DNA of 64,000 nucleotides from Glebionis coronaria (lineage: Eukaryota; Streptophyta; Magnoliopsida; Asterales; Asteraceae): the NCBI GenBank assembly GCA_025667525.1, contig CM046876.1, forward strand, positions 80,269,512 to 80,333,511, in the 5' to 3' direction. A program made the translations under genes and the position numbers. The notes under the pieces are model-generated. The model was not told the DNA's origin. It did not search any database and was given only the letters and a program-made list of their open reading frames with translations. Shown piece by piece: positions 47,316-59,456 of this stretch (its first letter is position 1; each line of letters opens with the position of its first letter).

Positions 47316-50300
47316 CGTAGAAATGTAGATATTAGTTGATCGTGATATTGAAGAAGAATTGGCGAGATTAAGACTGATATCGATGTTTTGACGATCTTTC
47401 CTTATAGAGTGGAGTTTGACAAAACGTTATCACCTAGAAAGATGTCATCTGATTCGTTGTCATCAAATTCTTAAATTGAAATCGAAAGGGTGAACGTTGC
47501 ACTTGGGGCTGTTATTGGAACCATTACCCAAAAGCCTCATGCCACTAATACCTTTCCGAGAAGTCTAGTTGAATGATCAAGTCATCTCATACTAGTGACT
47601 CATTTGATAATTGTTATTGTAAGAGCTAATAGGATTGGAAATTAAGTGTTGATTCATATTGAGATTGTATTGCCTTTACAAGGCCGAAGAATAAGGTTGT
47701 AAGTATTGGAATATGAGATTTTTAAGAGGAAGTCGTTAAGTTTTGTGAATGAATTATAAGGTTTTAATTGATTGTAGGTTTGTGTTAAGGGTTGTTCCTA
47801 GGCCATTGTCCACTAATGAGGATGCCCAGTGTCCAAGAAATTAATTGAAGAAATCTTCTTCTGAAATGAGACCGATGGATCTTCTCGGACATGTGGAACA
47901 CCTAATGACTCTTGTAGATTAGTATTCATTGTGGTATCTTTTAAGAATCCCTAACTTAACTGAGATATCAGTTGGTAGGATGAGTTATGGGAATTGTATG
48001 ACATAGTGACACGTAATGTGTTACGGTACAATTTGACTTGTTTAAGATTAATGAAAAAGACTACCATTGATTACTAAATTCTACATGTATCGATGTTATC
48101 TATCCTTTATTGCTTCATCCTAATGTTCGCATTAGTGATGCAACCATTGAACAAGTACTCATCTCGAATTGAGTTACGTTGTGGATTATTCTTTTGAGTG
48201 CCATCGAGATCATGAACCTCATGATTATTTGGCTAAGCTCATTTCCTATCATATCGTAGTTAATTCTTGGTGAACAAGCTTTCATCACTCTTTTGCAGAT
48301 CACACATTGTTTTTATAAAGTTAAAACGGTATCCTTTGAGAAAATTTAATTTTCATCACAATAAGGATTATTCAAAGTAAGAATTATAAGTGATTGATAT
48401 CAAAATGAAGTTGTTTATGAAAAGCTTTGGAAACTTAACTGTTTCCATAACAAAGAAAATCTTTGTAAATTTATTCTTGATCCTTATTTAAGAATTAAGC
48501 ATGAAAATGTTTTTATTATAAACATAATGATAAAATTTTGACGAACTGAGTATTGCATCGTTAATCTTGTAATTGTATATAGTTGCGCGCCTACATACAA
48601 TTTGGAATGGACTATGCAAGACTGATTAGTAGTCACCATAAAACTAATTAATAAACACTAAATTTTCTTTGAAGATTGTGAAAGATTACGTTTTATGAGA
48701 TCTGCAAGAAGTGAAAATAGGGACATAATGTTAGGGACACCTACATATGTGCCTGTAGCATCTATTCTTCTAAATCGAATTTACTCATCTGTGGAATTTG
48801 TCTTATTTGACAAATTGATATTCCGTTCTTGTCCAATTCTCCCGTAGAGAGATTCTTAGGAAAGTATATGATTACCGAGTGTTGATACCCGACTGGATGT
48901 ATTGACGTTCTTATCATTTCTTTGATTTGATTTCATTTGAATGACCTGGGTAACGATCCGAGGAGCTTTCGAATGCGTACTCGAATCATGAAAACATGGG
49001 ATATATTCATATTTGTTAAATGTTTTCGTCTGTATCTGATTTGAAATTCTCTCGCGCAGATTAGGCGTTGACCTTACTCTTTTAAGGTTAGTTATGTATC
49101 CTAATATCCCTGAATTCGTGAAGGATTATGAGTTATTATTAGTCTTTTGAGAAGTTCACATCTTATCAACGGCAATGAAACTGAAAAGGTGATAGTGCCA
49201 GTAAAATGGATTGATTGATTATGACATGACGACATTGTCTTAATTGATGGGAACTCGAGTAGAATTCCCTTAAATGATAAGATGTTGATTATCAAAAGTG
49301 ATCTAAATAATTCTTGATGGATGACCATATCCTGTATTAAGACTTAAAATTATACCATGAATGGTTGTGAACTAGTTATAGATATTGTAATCTAGAAGAA
49401 CATAATATGAATTTATTAAAAGATGTTTATCGTATCTGAAACTTTAGGAGATATTTATTGGTGAATTACCTAGACTTTCGCCATTAAGGCGAGTTGAATT
49501 TGGTATTTGATTATATTTCCGGTGCTGCACTTGTCGCTTGTGCACTGTACGTCAGCACCATCTGAATTAAAGGAATTACCGTACAACTGAGAAAGTTGTT
49601 GGAGAAAGATATTATTATACCAAGCCTGTCATCATGAAGAGCTATGGTGATATCATTCCTTATATTTATAGATTACCGTGACTGAGTAAATTGACAATCG
49701 AAAACGATATCCATAACTCGAAATGGAAGATTTGTTCGATCATTTACAAGGTTTTTGATCCTCAGCATGATTATCATCAACTTCGCATCTGCGAAAAGGA
49801 TTATTTATTCAAATCACTACATCCGATACTTGTAATTGACATTATGAGTTTCACGTGGTGACGTTTGGATTGACTAATGCACATGTAGCATTCATAAATT
49901 TGGTGAATCACGTGTGTAGGCTGTAATTTGATAAATTCATGCTTATGATCATTAAGGACTATTTGTTTATTTATAAGAATAAGAATGAGTTAATAATTAT
50001 TTATAGGCTGCCCTGAATTGGCCGAACAGTGTAAACCTGAACCTTGAATAATTAACACGTGATTAAAAACTTAATCCTTTACATAAAATGACCATTGGAT
50101 TAATAATGGTAAGATGTATGCATATAGACTCTTCAAATTAAGAGCCCTTTTAAGACTTTGGATTTTACCAAAAAGAAAGTGAAAATATATTTTGACAAAT
50201 ATTTTAACAAAGGAATTTAAGGGATTATTCCCTTATACACAAACCATTTAACTAAACTTCTATTTAGGGGTAAATGTTTGTGTATACTTTTAGACAACTT

Positions 50301-50689
50301 AAGAGGAATTGAGGAAATTATATAAAACATGACTTGAAATTTGAAACGATAATTTACGCTTTTCAAACTAAAGAAAATTTTGACCAAAGTATAAACAAAG
50401 ATTTTTCAAATATTTACGAATCTTATTAATTATTTCGATAAATCAACCAAAAATCTTGTTAATTAAATTCAAATTTATTTTTGAACATTTTATATAATTG
50501 GTCGAACTAAGAAATTTAAAACTTTTACGCTTCATAAAAATTAACTAATAATTATTTAATTAATTATAATAATTATCGACGCTCTAGACGACGGATTGAG
50601 TAAAACGGATAAAAATGATAGTTGAGACGAAACTAAAACATAGGAGATATGAAGAAAGAATTTTGAATAAATACGGTTGTGATATTTAT

Positions 50690-50830
50690 TTCATCAGGAA
50701 GGTGAACGTAATTACTGACGCCTAATATAGAAAGAATATTTGAGTGAATTGTGAACATGATAATTATATCATCATGAGAAGTGAATATAGATACTGACGC
50801 ATTATGTAGAAAGGATAAAGAACCAATTAG
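50690..50830 (+). repeat. Tandem duplication of the RNase H end, period 79 bp
   Basis: actgacgcctaatatagaaag (50714) recurs as actgacgcattatgtagaaag (50793). Both are relics of the ADALSRK motif that ends gypsy RNase H, so a short segment was duplicated in the decayed template. Confidence 0.65.
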
Positions 50831-52261
50831 AATATATTTCTTGATAATGAAGGTGAAAAAATAAATTGCCAAACGATATAAAAATATACGATGTTCGTAA
50901 GAAGGGATAATATAGATTATAAAAGAGGTTCGCGGCTAATGTGAACCATTAAAAATTGAGAAGCCGATAACGTTAAATATTTTAAAGACCACTTATGATT
51001 GTCTGAATGTGGGAGATTGTGAGATATAGTTATGTTGGAATTTGTAAGTATAAGTATTCTATTTATATCATTTATGACTAGAAGTATCTTTGTCTAAAGA
51101 AGTTGTACTGATGACGAATTATGAAGGCAGACATCGCCTCATACATTAGTAAACGTTTAGCTATTGCAAAGGTCATCATCTGAAATTGATTCGATTTGAG
51201 TCATCGTCGACAGACTGACCAAATCTGCTAATATCATTCTCGTTAATGATAAATGCAAAAGAGTTATGTAAACATAGTGTGCATGTATCGAACATCTACA
51301 TCAAGATCCTCGCTTCGCATCAAATTTCTAGAGATTTGCTCAGAAATCATTGAGAACGAACCTTGATGAGAGTACTATGTACCACCCCAAATCGAAGGGA
51401 CGAGGTAAAGTAATGATACAAGGTAATATAAGTGTTGTTTTATGTTTGAATGATTGACCTTTGGTAATAGACCGTATAATCGTTTTCTTTGGAGAGATTA
51501 TCATTGATAATTATCGTATTAGGATCAAGATCGAATCTTGTTAAGATCTAAATCTTAGAGCATCTGTAAGCAGGAGTTGAAATGAAGACATCCGACATAC
51601 ACCCATTGTGAGTTGGACATGTCTCTTAGGTTTAAGGTTTCCTATGATGGCGAACCTATCCTTGCAAAATACCCGACCCGCGAGATCTGAAATGATTGTT
51701 GAAATTAGGATTTGATTATTAACTGCCGATAGTGGGCAAGAGGTTATTTGAAAGTGAAATGTAGATCTTGAAGTGCCAAATGGGTAGCGAAGTTATGCCA
51801 CAATTTTTAAACTTGGGAAAATGAATTCATGATCTGACAAATCATGGGATATAAGTCCCCGTTGTTTGGGACCATTGAGATGATGTAAAAGTTGGGATTG
51901 AAAGGCATATAAGCTGGATCTACCCTAGGACTTCAAAGACTGCGTGAATTACGATTCGTGAATCGAACATGATGGAATATCTATCAAGTGAAAATCTGAG
52001 TTCTTCTTAGTAATGCTTAGATCGGCGAAAAGTTGCATTCATCAGAAACCCGTGAACATCATGGATAGAGAAGGTAAGTCAACATTAAGCCTGATCTTAT
52101 TCCCGTAGTTATGTTTGATGAAACTCGCGTATTATAATGAATTGAAGTTGTGAGAAAAGACCGAATGTGGAGGAAATACCCACATGGCTTTAACTCTATA
52201 AGAAGCGAGTAGTAAGGTAAGATGATCTTTGAGGACAAAGATCCTGTTTAGGGGTAAATGC

Positions 52262-55200
52262 TGTGACAATCCGTCAATTTATGGTTGATATTTTATTCTT
52301 GAATATTATTTAAAAACAATTTACAATATGAACTCACATATTTTTGGGAAGAAATTTGGATTTACGTCTTGAAGTAGCGTCGACTACGTCTAAACCGGAG
52401 GATTCAACGTTACGTGCTTACGTTTACATACACCGTCCTTGGTGACAGTCCGACGTTTCAGAAAATAAATTTATCTGAGAATATTATTTTGGAGTTTTAA
52501 ATTTGTGTTGGTTCATAAACTCACAAATTTACGAGAAAAGACTAGGACTTACGATTTTAATTTAACGTCTTTTACGACTAAACCGGAAACCTTAGGATTA
52601 CGTATTTACGTTTTCGAACTCCGTTTTTGATGAGACAATTTTTATTGGATTCGTTTTGTGACGTCGATTCATAATTTATAAAAACGTTTTTCGTAAAACG
52701 ACCCGAGGGCACGCAAATCGAGGAAACTAGAATCGAGGAGTACCCGTAAATAAATGGGATGAGACAAGTGGGACACTTGTCCCACCCACTCTCAAAACCG
52801 GCCTAACTAGCCACAATGACACTTATGTGTCAAGTTTACACCTTATTAAGTTACACATGTAACTTAAGCTTACCAAGTAAGCTAAGTTCCATCAAAACTA
52901 CTACCTAAACCATTTCCCACACACACACAACATGCAATACCACTCAAAAACTCACAACTCTCTCTCTCTCACTCATCTATGCCGTCCCATATTCATCTTC
53001 AAACACCAATTTCATACAAATTTTAACCATGAACATATGTTATAATCAACATATGTTAATCTCCATTCAAAAAGATGAAGATTGGTGCAACTTATAACAT
53101 CCATGGAGGAGTTTTCATGGTGTCATGGGGCTGATTTTCCACAAGGAGTTGATGAAGATTGGAGTTCTTGAAGATGGTGTTGGCTAAGCACAAGTTTCAC
53201 CATCAAAAACCATGCCAAACTCATAACCTACATCAAGTTGGTGGTATAAAGATTGTCCTCCTCAACTTCTTGTTATTTTGATTATGTAAACATGTATTTT
53301 ATTTCCTATTGTATATATTTATGATGATTATATGATGATAAAAATGTTATGTGGGGATTTGTTGTTGATAATCATGGATAAAAAGGTGAAAAACCATATG
53401 AAACAAGGTTAAAATCTTGATTAATTTGCATGGCTGTATAAAACAGTAAAGAACCAAGTGGTAAACTGATAATATGATGAAGTAGAACCCATTTACAGTA
53501 AGCTATGGGTCTTGTACACATGTGAGAGTTGGCCATGCAATGGAATCAAAATAATGAGTGAGATATGATCAAAACAAGTTTAGGGTATGAATCTGAAGTT
53601 ACTGTTTTGGACGATTTTTAGAAAATATTTAGAAGATGATTCAACAGTAGCTATAGAAGAGTTAATTGTAGCACATATCATGTAGTTTATGTGAAAAAAA
53701 TTTGAGCTTCTATCTCCATATAGAACTCAAGATATGGCAGTTTTGGTGAAGATGAAGTTAAAAATCAGATTTTTGGAAATTAAAGAATAATACTATTATA
53801 TAAGCACTCACATTTTAATATATAAAATGTAAAATAAAAACCCACTAACTTATAAAACTTATTTATATAAATATATATAAAAGATTAATCAAATGGATAA
53901 ATTATATAAAAGGTGGTGAAATAATGTTTATAAGTAATAAAAACTATAAACATGATTTTTACGACTTTTTCGGCTATTGCCGTAAAATTAACGTTTTTGT
54001 TAAATAAAACTTAGATGGTTGGACCCGTCTAATGAAAACTTTATAAAACTTATATACTGATGTATAGACATGTATAACAAGTAAAAACCGATAAAACCCG
54101 AACTATAGGGCATACGGACATTAACAAGTTAAATAAACATATTGGACTAATAAATGGACTAAATAGGATAAAAACTTGTAAAAAGAATCTATTGGGCTTA
54201 ATCTATTTAGGCCCAACTTGGAAAGTATACATACTGATAATATAGGTACAAAATGGATTAAAATAAGTTAAATAACTTATAATAAGCTTATTGGATTTAA
54301 GACACGTAAACGAGTAAAACTAGTAAACTAGTATAAAAGTTATCAACGTATAACACTAAAATGAGTAGACGAGAATATGTAAACCCACTTGATCATCATA
54401 TATATATATAATCATCATAAGTATACATAATTGATATTTTTATAAAGTCATTGGACAAACGTCTAAGACCGAGTATTATTTGTCTAGGTTTCCGTGATTG
54501 AAGCACGTACCGTACGTCCGAATTGCCGATAACCCGCCTTCCCACATCATCGTGAGTTCATAGCCTCGCACTCTTTTAAATGTTTTTATGAAATGTTTTA
54601 TAAACCCGCGAGGGAGATAACATGTTAGTTTTTATAAAAGTTTGGACACCACTTGTCCCGATTGTTTGTTTATTGATTTTGGACCCGAATGATTGAATGA
54701 CCCGATTGTACGACCCGATAAATGAATAATGGACCCGATAGATGAAATAAAATGGATTATTAAAGTTAGGTTATGTCACTAAAAGTCCCATTAGCATGAA
54801 TTGTGAACTACCGGGAGTTCGTAGACGCTTATGCATTTAATAGTACTATTTGGGGACGATCACCCCAGTTCGCGCCTTGACGGTTGATCCCCGTCGTGCC
54901 ACATTGATTGGTAAGCGAATTAATGTATGAGAAGATTTCCAATAGCGTGACCTTTGTGACGACACGCTACTTTAGATGGGCAAAATTGGTATCGGGTTAG
55001 CTACCCGTTGTTGGTTTAGTAAGGTAACAATGTCATGCGGCTTGTAATAATCCGAATTAACAAAATAATAATAGACGCTCCGAATTACGATGTATTGCCT
55101 GACTAGCAATACAGGGTCATACTATTGATATTATGATTGTATTTTGGTTTTCATAACCATATTCATATAACGATTTTTATTTGATTTTATACAACGTCAT

Positions 55201-55714
55201 AAGACGTATTGCATGATTGTTTTTACGACATTGGCTCGTATAATGATTTTTAAGGCAAATGCCTATATTATGATTTTCGATAAGGATTTATATAAAATGA
55301 TTTCGGCTATTTTACGACCTATTACAATGATTTGTACGAATTGATTTTTGGTACTAATTTTTATACCAAAGTTATATTGATGGAATTTATTAAACTCTAT
55401 GAATTCACTCGGCGTTATCGCTGACCTTTTCTTTTAACATGTTTTATCTCAGGTACTTGAAGGTAATTCTCGGGAAGACGACAAGAATTCATGGCCCGCA
55501 CTTAAACTATATTTTCCATTCAAATACTTTGTAAAACTTTGTATGAAATAATATGACTTGGGACCGATGTAACTTTGATATTATTGAATGGAAATGCTTT
55601 ATAAAAATAAACGACGCGATTTTTATGCGTTGTCTATGATGTGAGTAATGTGCTATCCCGTAACACCAACTAGTCTTCCGCTGTACTGAGTTGTATAAAT
55701 TTGGGGGTGTTACA
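52262..55714 (+). repeat. 12.2-kb element 3' LTR
   Basis: 3,453 bp, near-identical to 43522-46975. A frame on the - strand (55507-55854) spans its end and the copia-2 sequence behind and is accidental. Confidence 0.93.
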
Positions 55715-57303
55715 TGTATGTTCCTAAAAGTATGCACGTAGGAACCACAGAAAGTCTTGCTAAGCCTAGTAGCCCTAGATTCACCTCTAGATGGTTGCCT
55801 ACTGGTAGAAATTTTGACTGTAGTGGCAAAATTATCGACACTAGTAGATCTCATACTGACAGTGAAACGTCGGTATGTGATATGGCTTAACTATCTTCTA
55901 ACCCTACAGGAACCTATTTCATCGGTTGCCAAAATATTTTCTTCTCTTATCATTGGCAGGATGTTGAAATTTGTCTCTGGTGCGTGGACTCGGGCTGTTC
56001 CAAACATATGACTGGGAATCGAAGCCTTCTCAAGAACTTTGTTTGGCGATTCATGGGAATTTTCTGATTTGGAAATGATCATGTTGCTGCAATTCTAGGC
56101 TATGGTGATCTTCATTGGGGAAATATAATCATCACCAGAATCTCTTTTGTTGATGGCTTGGGATACAATTCATTTTTGGTTGGGCTATTTTGTGATTCAG
56201 ACTTGGAGGTTGCTTTCATAAGTCATACATGCTTTGTAAGAGATCTTGAAGGAATTGATTTGTTGAAAGGAAATCGTACCACCAACCTTTACACCATTGA
56301 TATTTTTCAAATATCTGCTGCTTCTCCAATTTGTCTCATGGCCCGAGCCACGTCAACAAAGTCATGGTTATGGCAACAAAGGTTATCTCATCTCAATTTC
56401 GATACCATCACCCAACTCACGAAAGATGATCTCGTTACCGGTCTTCCAAAGTTCAAATATACAAAAGAACATCTTTTTCCTTCTTGTGAGCAAGGAAAAA
56501 GTAAAAAGAAGCCTCACAAACCCAAACCTGTTCCAAATTCGACGAATAGGTTGCATCTCCTTCATATGGATTTATGTGGCCCAATGAGAATCATAAGCAT
56601 TAATGGAAAGCGGTATGTCCTAGTAATTGTGGATGATTATTCTCGTTACACATGGGTTCATTTTCTTGCATCAAAAGATGAAGCCCCTGATGTAATTATT
56701 AACTTCTTGAAGAAAACATCAGTACTACTGCAAGCCCCTGTCATCATTGTGAGAACGGATAATAGCACAGAATTTACCAATAAGAAATTGAAAGCTTATT
56801 TTGACGAAGTTGGGATTTCTCATCAAACTTCGATTGTAAGAACTCCAGAGCAGAATGGAGTTGTGGAACGGAGGAATCGTACGTTAGTTGAAGCTGCTCG
56901 GATGATGCTTCTCTCCTCCAGTGCACCGTTATTCCTTCGGGCCGACGCTAAAGCAACTGCATGTTATACTCAAAACCGCTCCATTATTCACACATGTTTC
57001 AACAAAACACCTTATGAGATCATTAATGGAAGAAAACCGGATATTTCATTTTTACATATCTTCGGTGCATTATGTTATCCGAAGAATGATCGTGAAGATA
57101 TCGGTAAACTCGAACCTAAAGGTGATATTGGTTTTTTCATTGGTTATTCTTCAACTGCTTGTGCTTACAGGGTTTATAATCGAAGGACAAGAAAGGTAAT
57201 GGAGACTATGAATGTTACCTTTGATGAACTCTCGGGTATGGTCTCTCAACATAGAAGTTCACATCCCGAGCTTCAAGGTCAGACTTCTGGACACGTAAGT
57301 TAA
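55715..57303 (+). pseudogene. copia-2 protease and integrase
   Basis: After the insertion the spacer resumes (VPKSMHVGTTESLAKP). Protease follows: WCVDSGCSKHMTGN at about 55978 holds the active-site DSG, but TGA at about 56066 and frameshifts destroy the rest. Integrase is largely open from about 56120 to 57303. It has the GAG-pre-integrase and zinc-binding part (QRLSHLNFDTI, then FPSCEQGKSKKKPH, in which the expected Cys pair is incomplete), then the catalytic core with Asp in MDLCGPM (residue 138 counted from 56158), Asp in RTDNSTEF (201) and Glu in GVVERRNRTL (237). The last two are 35 residues apart, a proper DD35E. HIFGALCYPKNDRED, GDIGFFIGYS and YRVYNRRTRKVMETMNVTFD mark its C-terminal half. 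A stop at 57301 precedes the linker to RT. Confidence 0.88.
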
Positions 57304-59456
57304 GGACTCGCGCTTCAATTTGCACCGTCAACAATCTCATCGTTACAACCTTCGGAACGTGACTTGGAAGTTTTATTTGGGCCAATTTATGATGAATATA
57401 TGGAGGGTCCTTCGTTATTTGGTGTTCCTCAAAATGCCCCGGCTGCACCTGCTACGGTAGTTCAAGAACCTCCAACTGCATCTACACCAACGGCATCTAC
57501 TTCTGCACCATCTACCTCAACCTCAACCATATTGACTCCAAACATTCCAACTACTTCTACGACTGCTGACGCAACTCAACAAAATTCTCAGCAAATTCCT
57601 ACTCATGTTCATCTTCAGAATGAAATAGTTGTTGAAAATGAAAACAATGCGATGCTCAACGAACACGAGTTTGTTAATCCATTTGCGGCTTCCACAAGTT
57701 CTACTCAGCCTTCAACACCATATGTGGATCCGTCGAGCTTGCATCAAGTTTCTCATACACTTCCACATGAACACAAATGGACTAAGAATCATCCTTTGGT
57801 TCAAGTGATTGGCAATCTTTCACGACCAGTCTCAATACAAAATTAGCTGCGTACCGACGGTGATATGTGTATCTATGCACTATCAGTCAGCACAATGGAA
57901 CCAGCAAGTGTGAAAGAAGCATTGACCGATGCATCATGGATTGAGTCTATGCAAGAAGAACTCAATCAGTTCATCAGGCTTGATGTATGGGAGCTAGTAC
58001 CTCGACCAGACAATATCGATCCCCTTACTCTGAAATGGTTATTCAAAAAACAAGATGGATGAGGAGCAAATGGTCATTAGGAACAAGACTCGGTTAGTCG
58101 TAAGAGGTTATAAACAACAGGAGGTAATTGATTTCGCAGAATCCTTCGCCCCGGTTGCTCGAATGGAAGCTATTAGGATTTTCTTGGCATACGCGGCACA
58201 CAAATCATTCACTGTGTATCAAATGGACGTAAAGACGGCTTCCTTGCATGGGCCGTTAAAAGAAGATGTGTATGTATGTCAACCTGAAGGTTTCATCAAT
58301 ACCGAACCTCCAAGCCATGTCTACAAGTTGAAGAAGGCAGTTTATGGTTTGAAACAAGCACCGAGGGCATGGTACGACGAATTATCATCATTTCTTCTAC
58401 AAAATCACTTCAACAAAGGAACCATTGATCCAACGTTGTTTATCAAGCACTACGGCAACAACATCTTGGTGGCTCAGGTCTATGTAGATGATATTATATT
58501 TGGTTCTACTAACCCAAAATATTCCATATTATTTGCTGACCTTATGAAAAGTCGATTCGAAATGCCCATGATGGGGGAAATGACGTTCTTTCTTGGTCTC
58601 CAAGTTCACCAATCCCCCGTGGTATTTTCATAAATCAGTCCAAGTATGTGCTTGAGATTCTAACGAAATTTGGCATGGAAAATTGTGATCCTATTGGTAC
58701 TCCAATGGACACTAAACACAAGCTTGATTTGGATAATAAAGGGACGATCGTAGATGCTACAAAATACCGAAGAAAATCGGGTCCCTTATGTACTTAACCT
58801 CAAGCAGACCGGACATTGTGCATGCTACTTGTTTATGTGCTCGGTACCAGGCGAAGCCAACCGAGAAGCACATCAAGGAGGTTAAAAGGATCTTTCGTTA
58901 TCTCCGGGGAACCATTAACATGGGTCTCTGGTATACGAAGGATTCTAGTTTTAATCTCACTGGTTTTTCAGATGCCGACCATGCAGGGTGTCATGATACA
59001 TTCAAGATCACTTCTGGTGGAGCACAATTCTTAGGCGAGAAGCTAGTGAGCTGGTCATCAAGAAAACAAGACTGTACGGCGTTGTCCACCGCGGAAGTAG
59101 AATATGTGTCTCTATCCGTGTCTAGTGCTCAAGTCCTTTGGATGAGAACACAACTCCCGGATTATGGCTTTCACTTTAACAAAGTTCATATTTATTGTGA
59201 TTCACAATCAGCCATAGCCATATCCTGCAACCCGGTCCAACACTCCAAGACCAAGCACATAGCTGTCCGATTCCATTTCATAAAGGAGCATGTGGAAAGA
59301 GGAACGGTCGAACTGTATTTTGTCAAGACGGACTACCAACTAGCCGACATCTTCACCAAAGCTCTTTCTCAAGAAAGATTTGAATTCTTGGTTCGTCGAC
59401 TTGGTATGCATAGTTTCACTCCAGATGAAATTGAACGTCTTGCACATTCGCAGTAA
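57304..59456 (+). pseudogene. copia-2 linker, reverse transcriptase and RNase H
   Basis: Four overlapping or nearby frames form one former polyprotein end. Linker 57364-57846: Thr, Ser and Pro-rich, with FGVPQNAPAAP and HKWTKNHPLVQVIGN. RT 57865-58062 (ASWIESMQEELNQFIRLDVW) and 58055-58633 ([34 protein letters not shown], active site YVDDIIFGS at about 58481). RNase H to 59456: [64 protein letters not shown] at 57844, frameshifts near 58050 and 58625 and one near 58780 break it. About a dozen residues that are normally conserved have changed, so it is inactive. It is a diverged relative of the copia-1 frame. Confidence 0.88.

Larger units (their letters stand above)
46976..52261 (+). pseudogene. 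12.2-kb element interior: decayed gag-pol of Tekay/Del type
   Basis: Primer site tggtaccagagc at 46979-46990. A gag-like start ATGGTTGATACTCG (MVDTRRNVDIS) at 47304 stops after 11 codons. RT traces: 49490-49740 (VEFGI, SELKELPYN.-like, LSKLTIENDIHNS) and 49770-49990, with DYHQLRICEKDYLF, VVTFGLTNAHVAFINLVNHV and DKFMLMIIKDYLFIYKNKNE, where the RT active site IDD has become IKD. RNase H end: two copies of a VNVITDA.YRK-like stretch (50700-50820). Integrase: [29 protein letters not shown] (51200-51260) and QDPRFASNF. Stops and deletions are everywhere, so no product is possible. A region of about 600 bp at 50040-50640 has no pol match. The purine tract gtttaggggtaaatgc precedes the 3' LTR at 52246-52261. 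Confidence 0.85.
43522..55714 (+). mobile_element. 12.2-kb gypsy element with 3.45-kb LTRs and a decayed pol
   Basis: LTRs 43522-46975 and 52262-55714 are near-identical (about 14 differences by eye over 3.45 kb). Target duplication tgtat at 43517-43521 and 55715-55719 is perfect. The 5.3-kb interior keeps a primer site, a short gag start, RT, RNase H and integrase traces and a purine tract, all riddled with stops. The young LTR age against the ruined interior implies that a dead template was reverse-transcribed by enzymes from another element. The solo LTR at 8513-11619 belongs to the same family. Confidence 0.93.

Noticed and set aside
55507..55854. 115-codon - strand frame
   Set aside because: It spans the border between LTR and copia-2 spacer and so cannot be an old gene.
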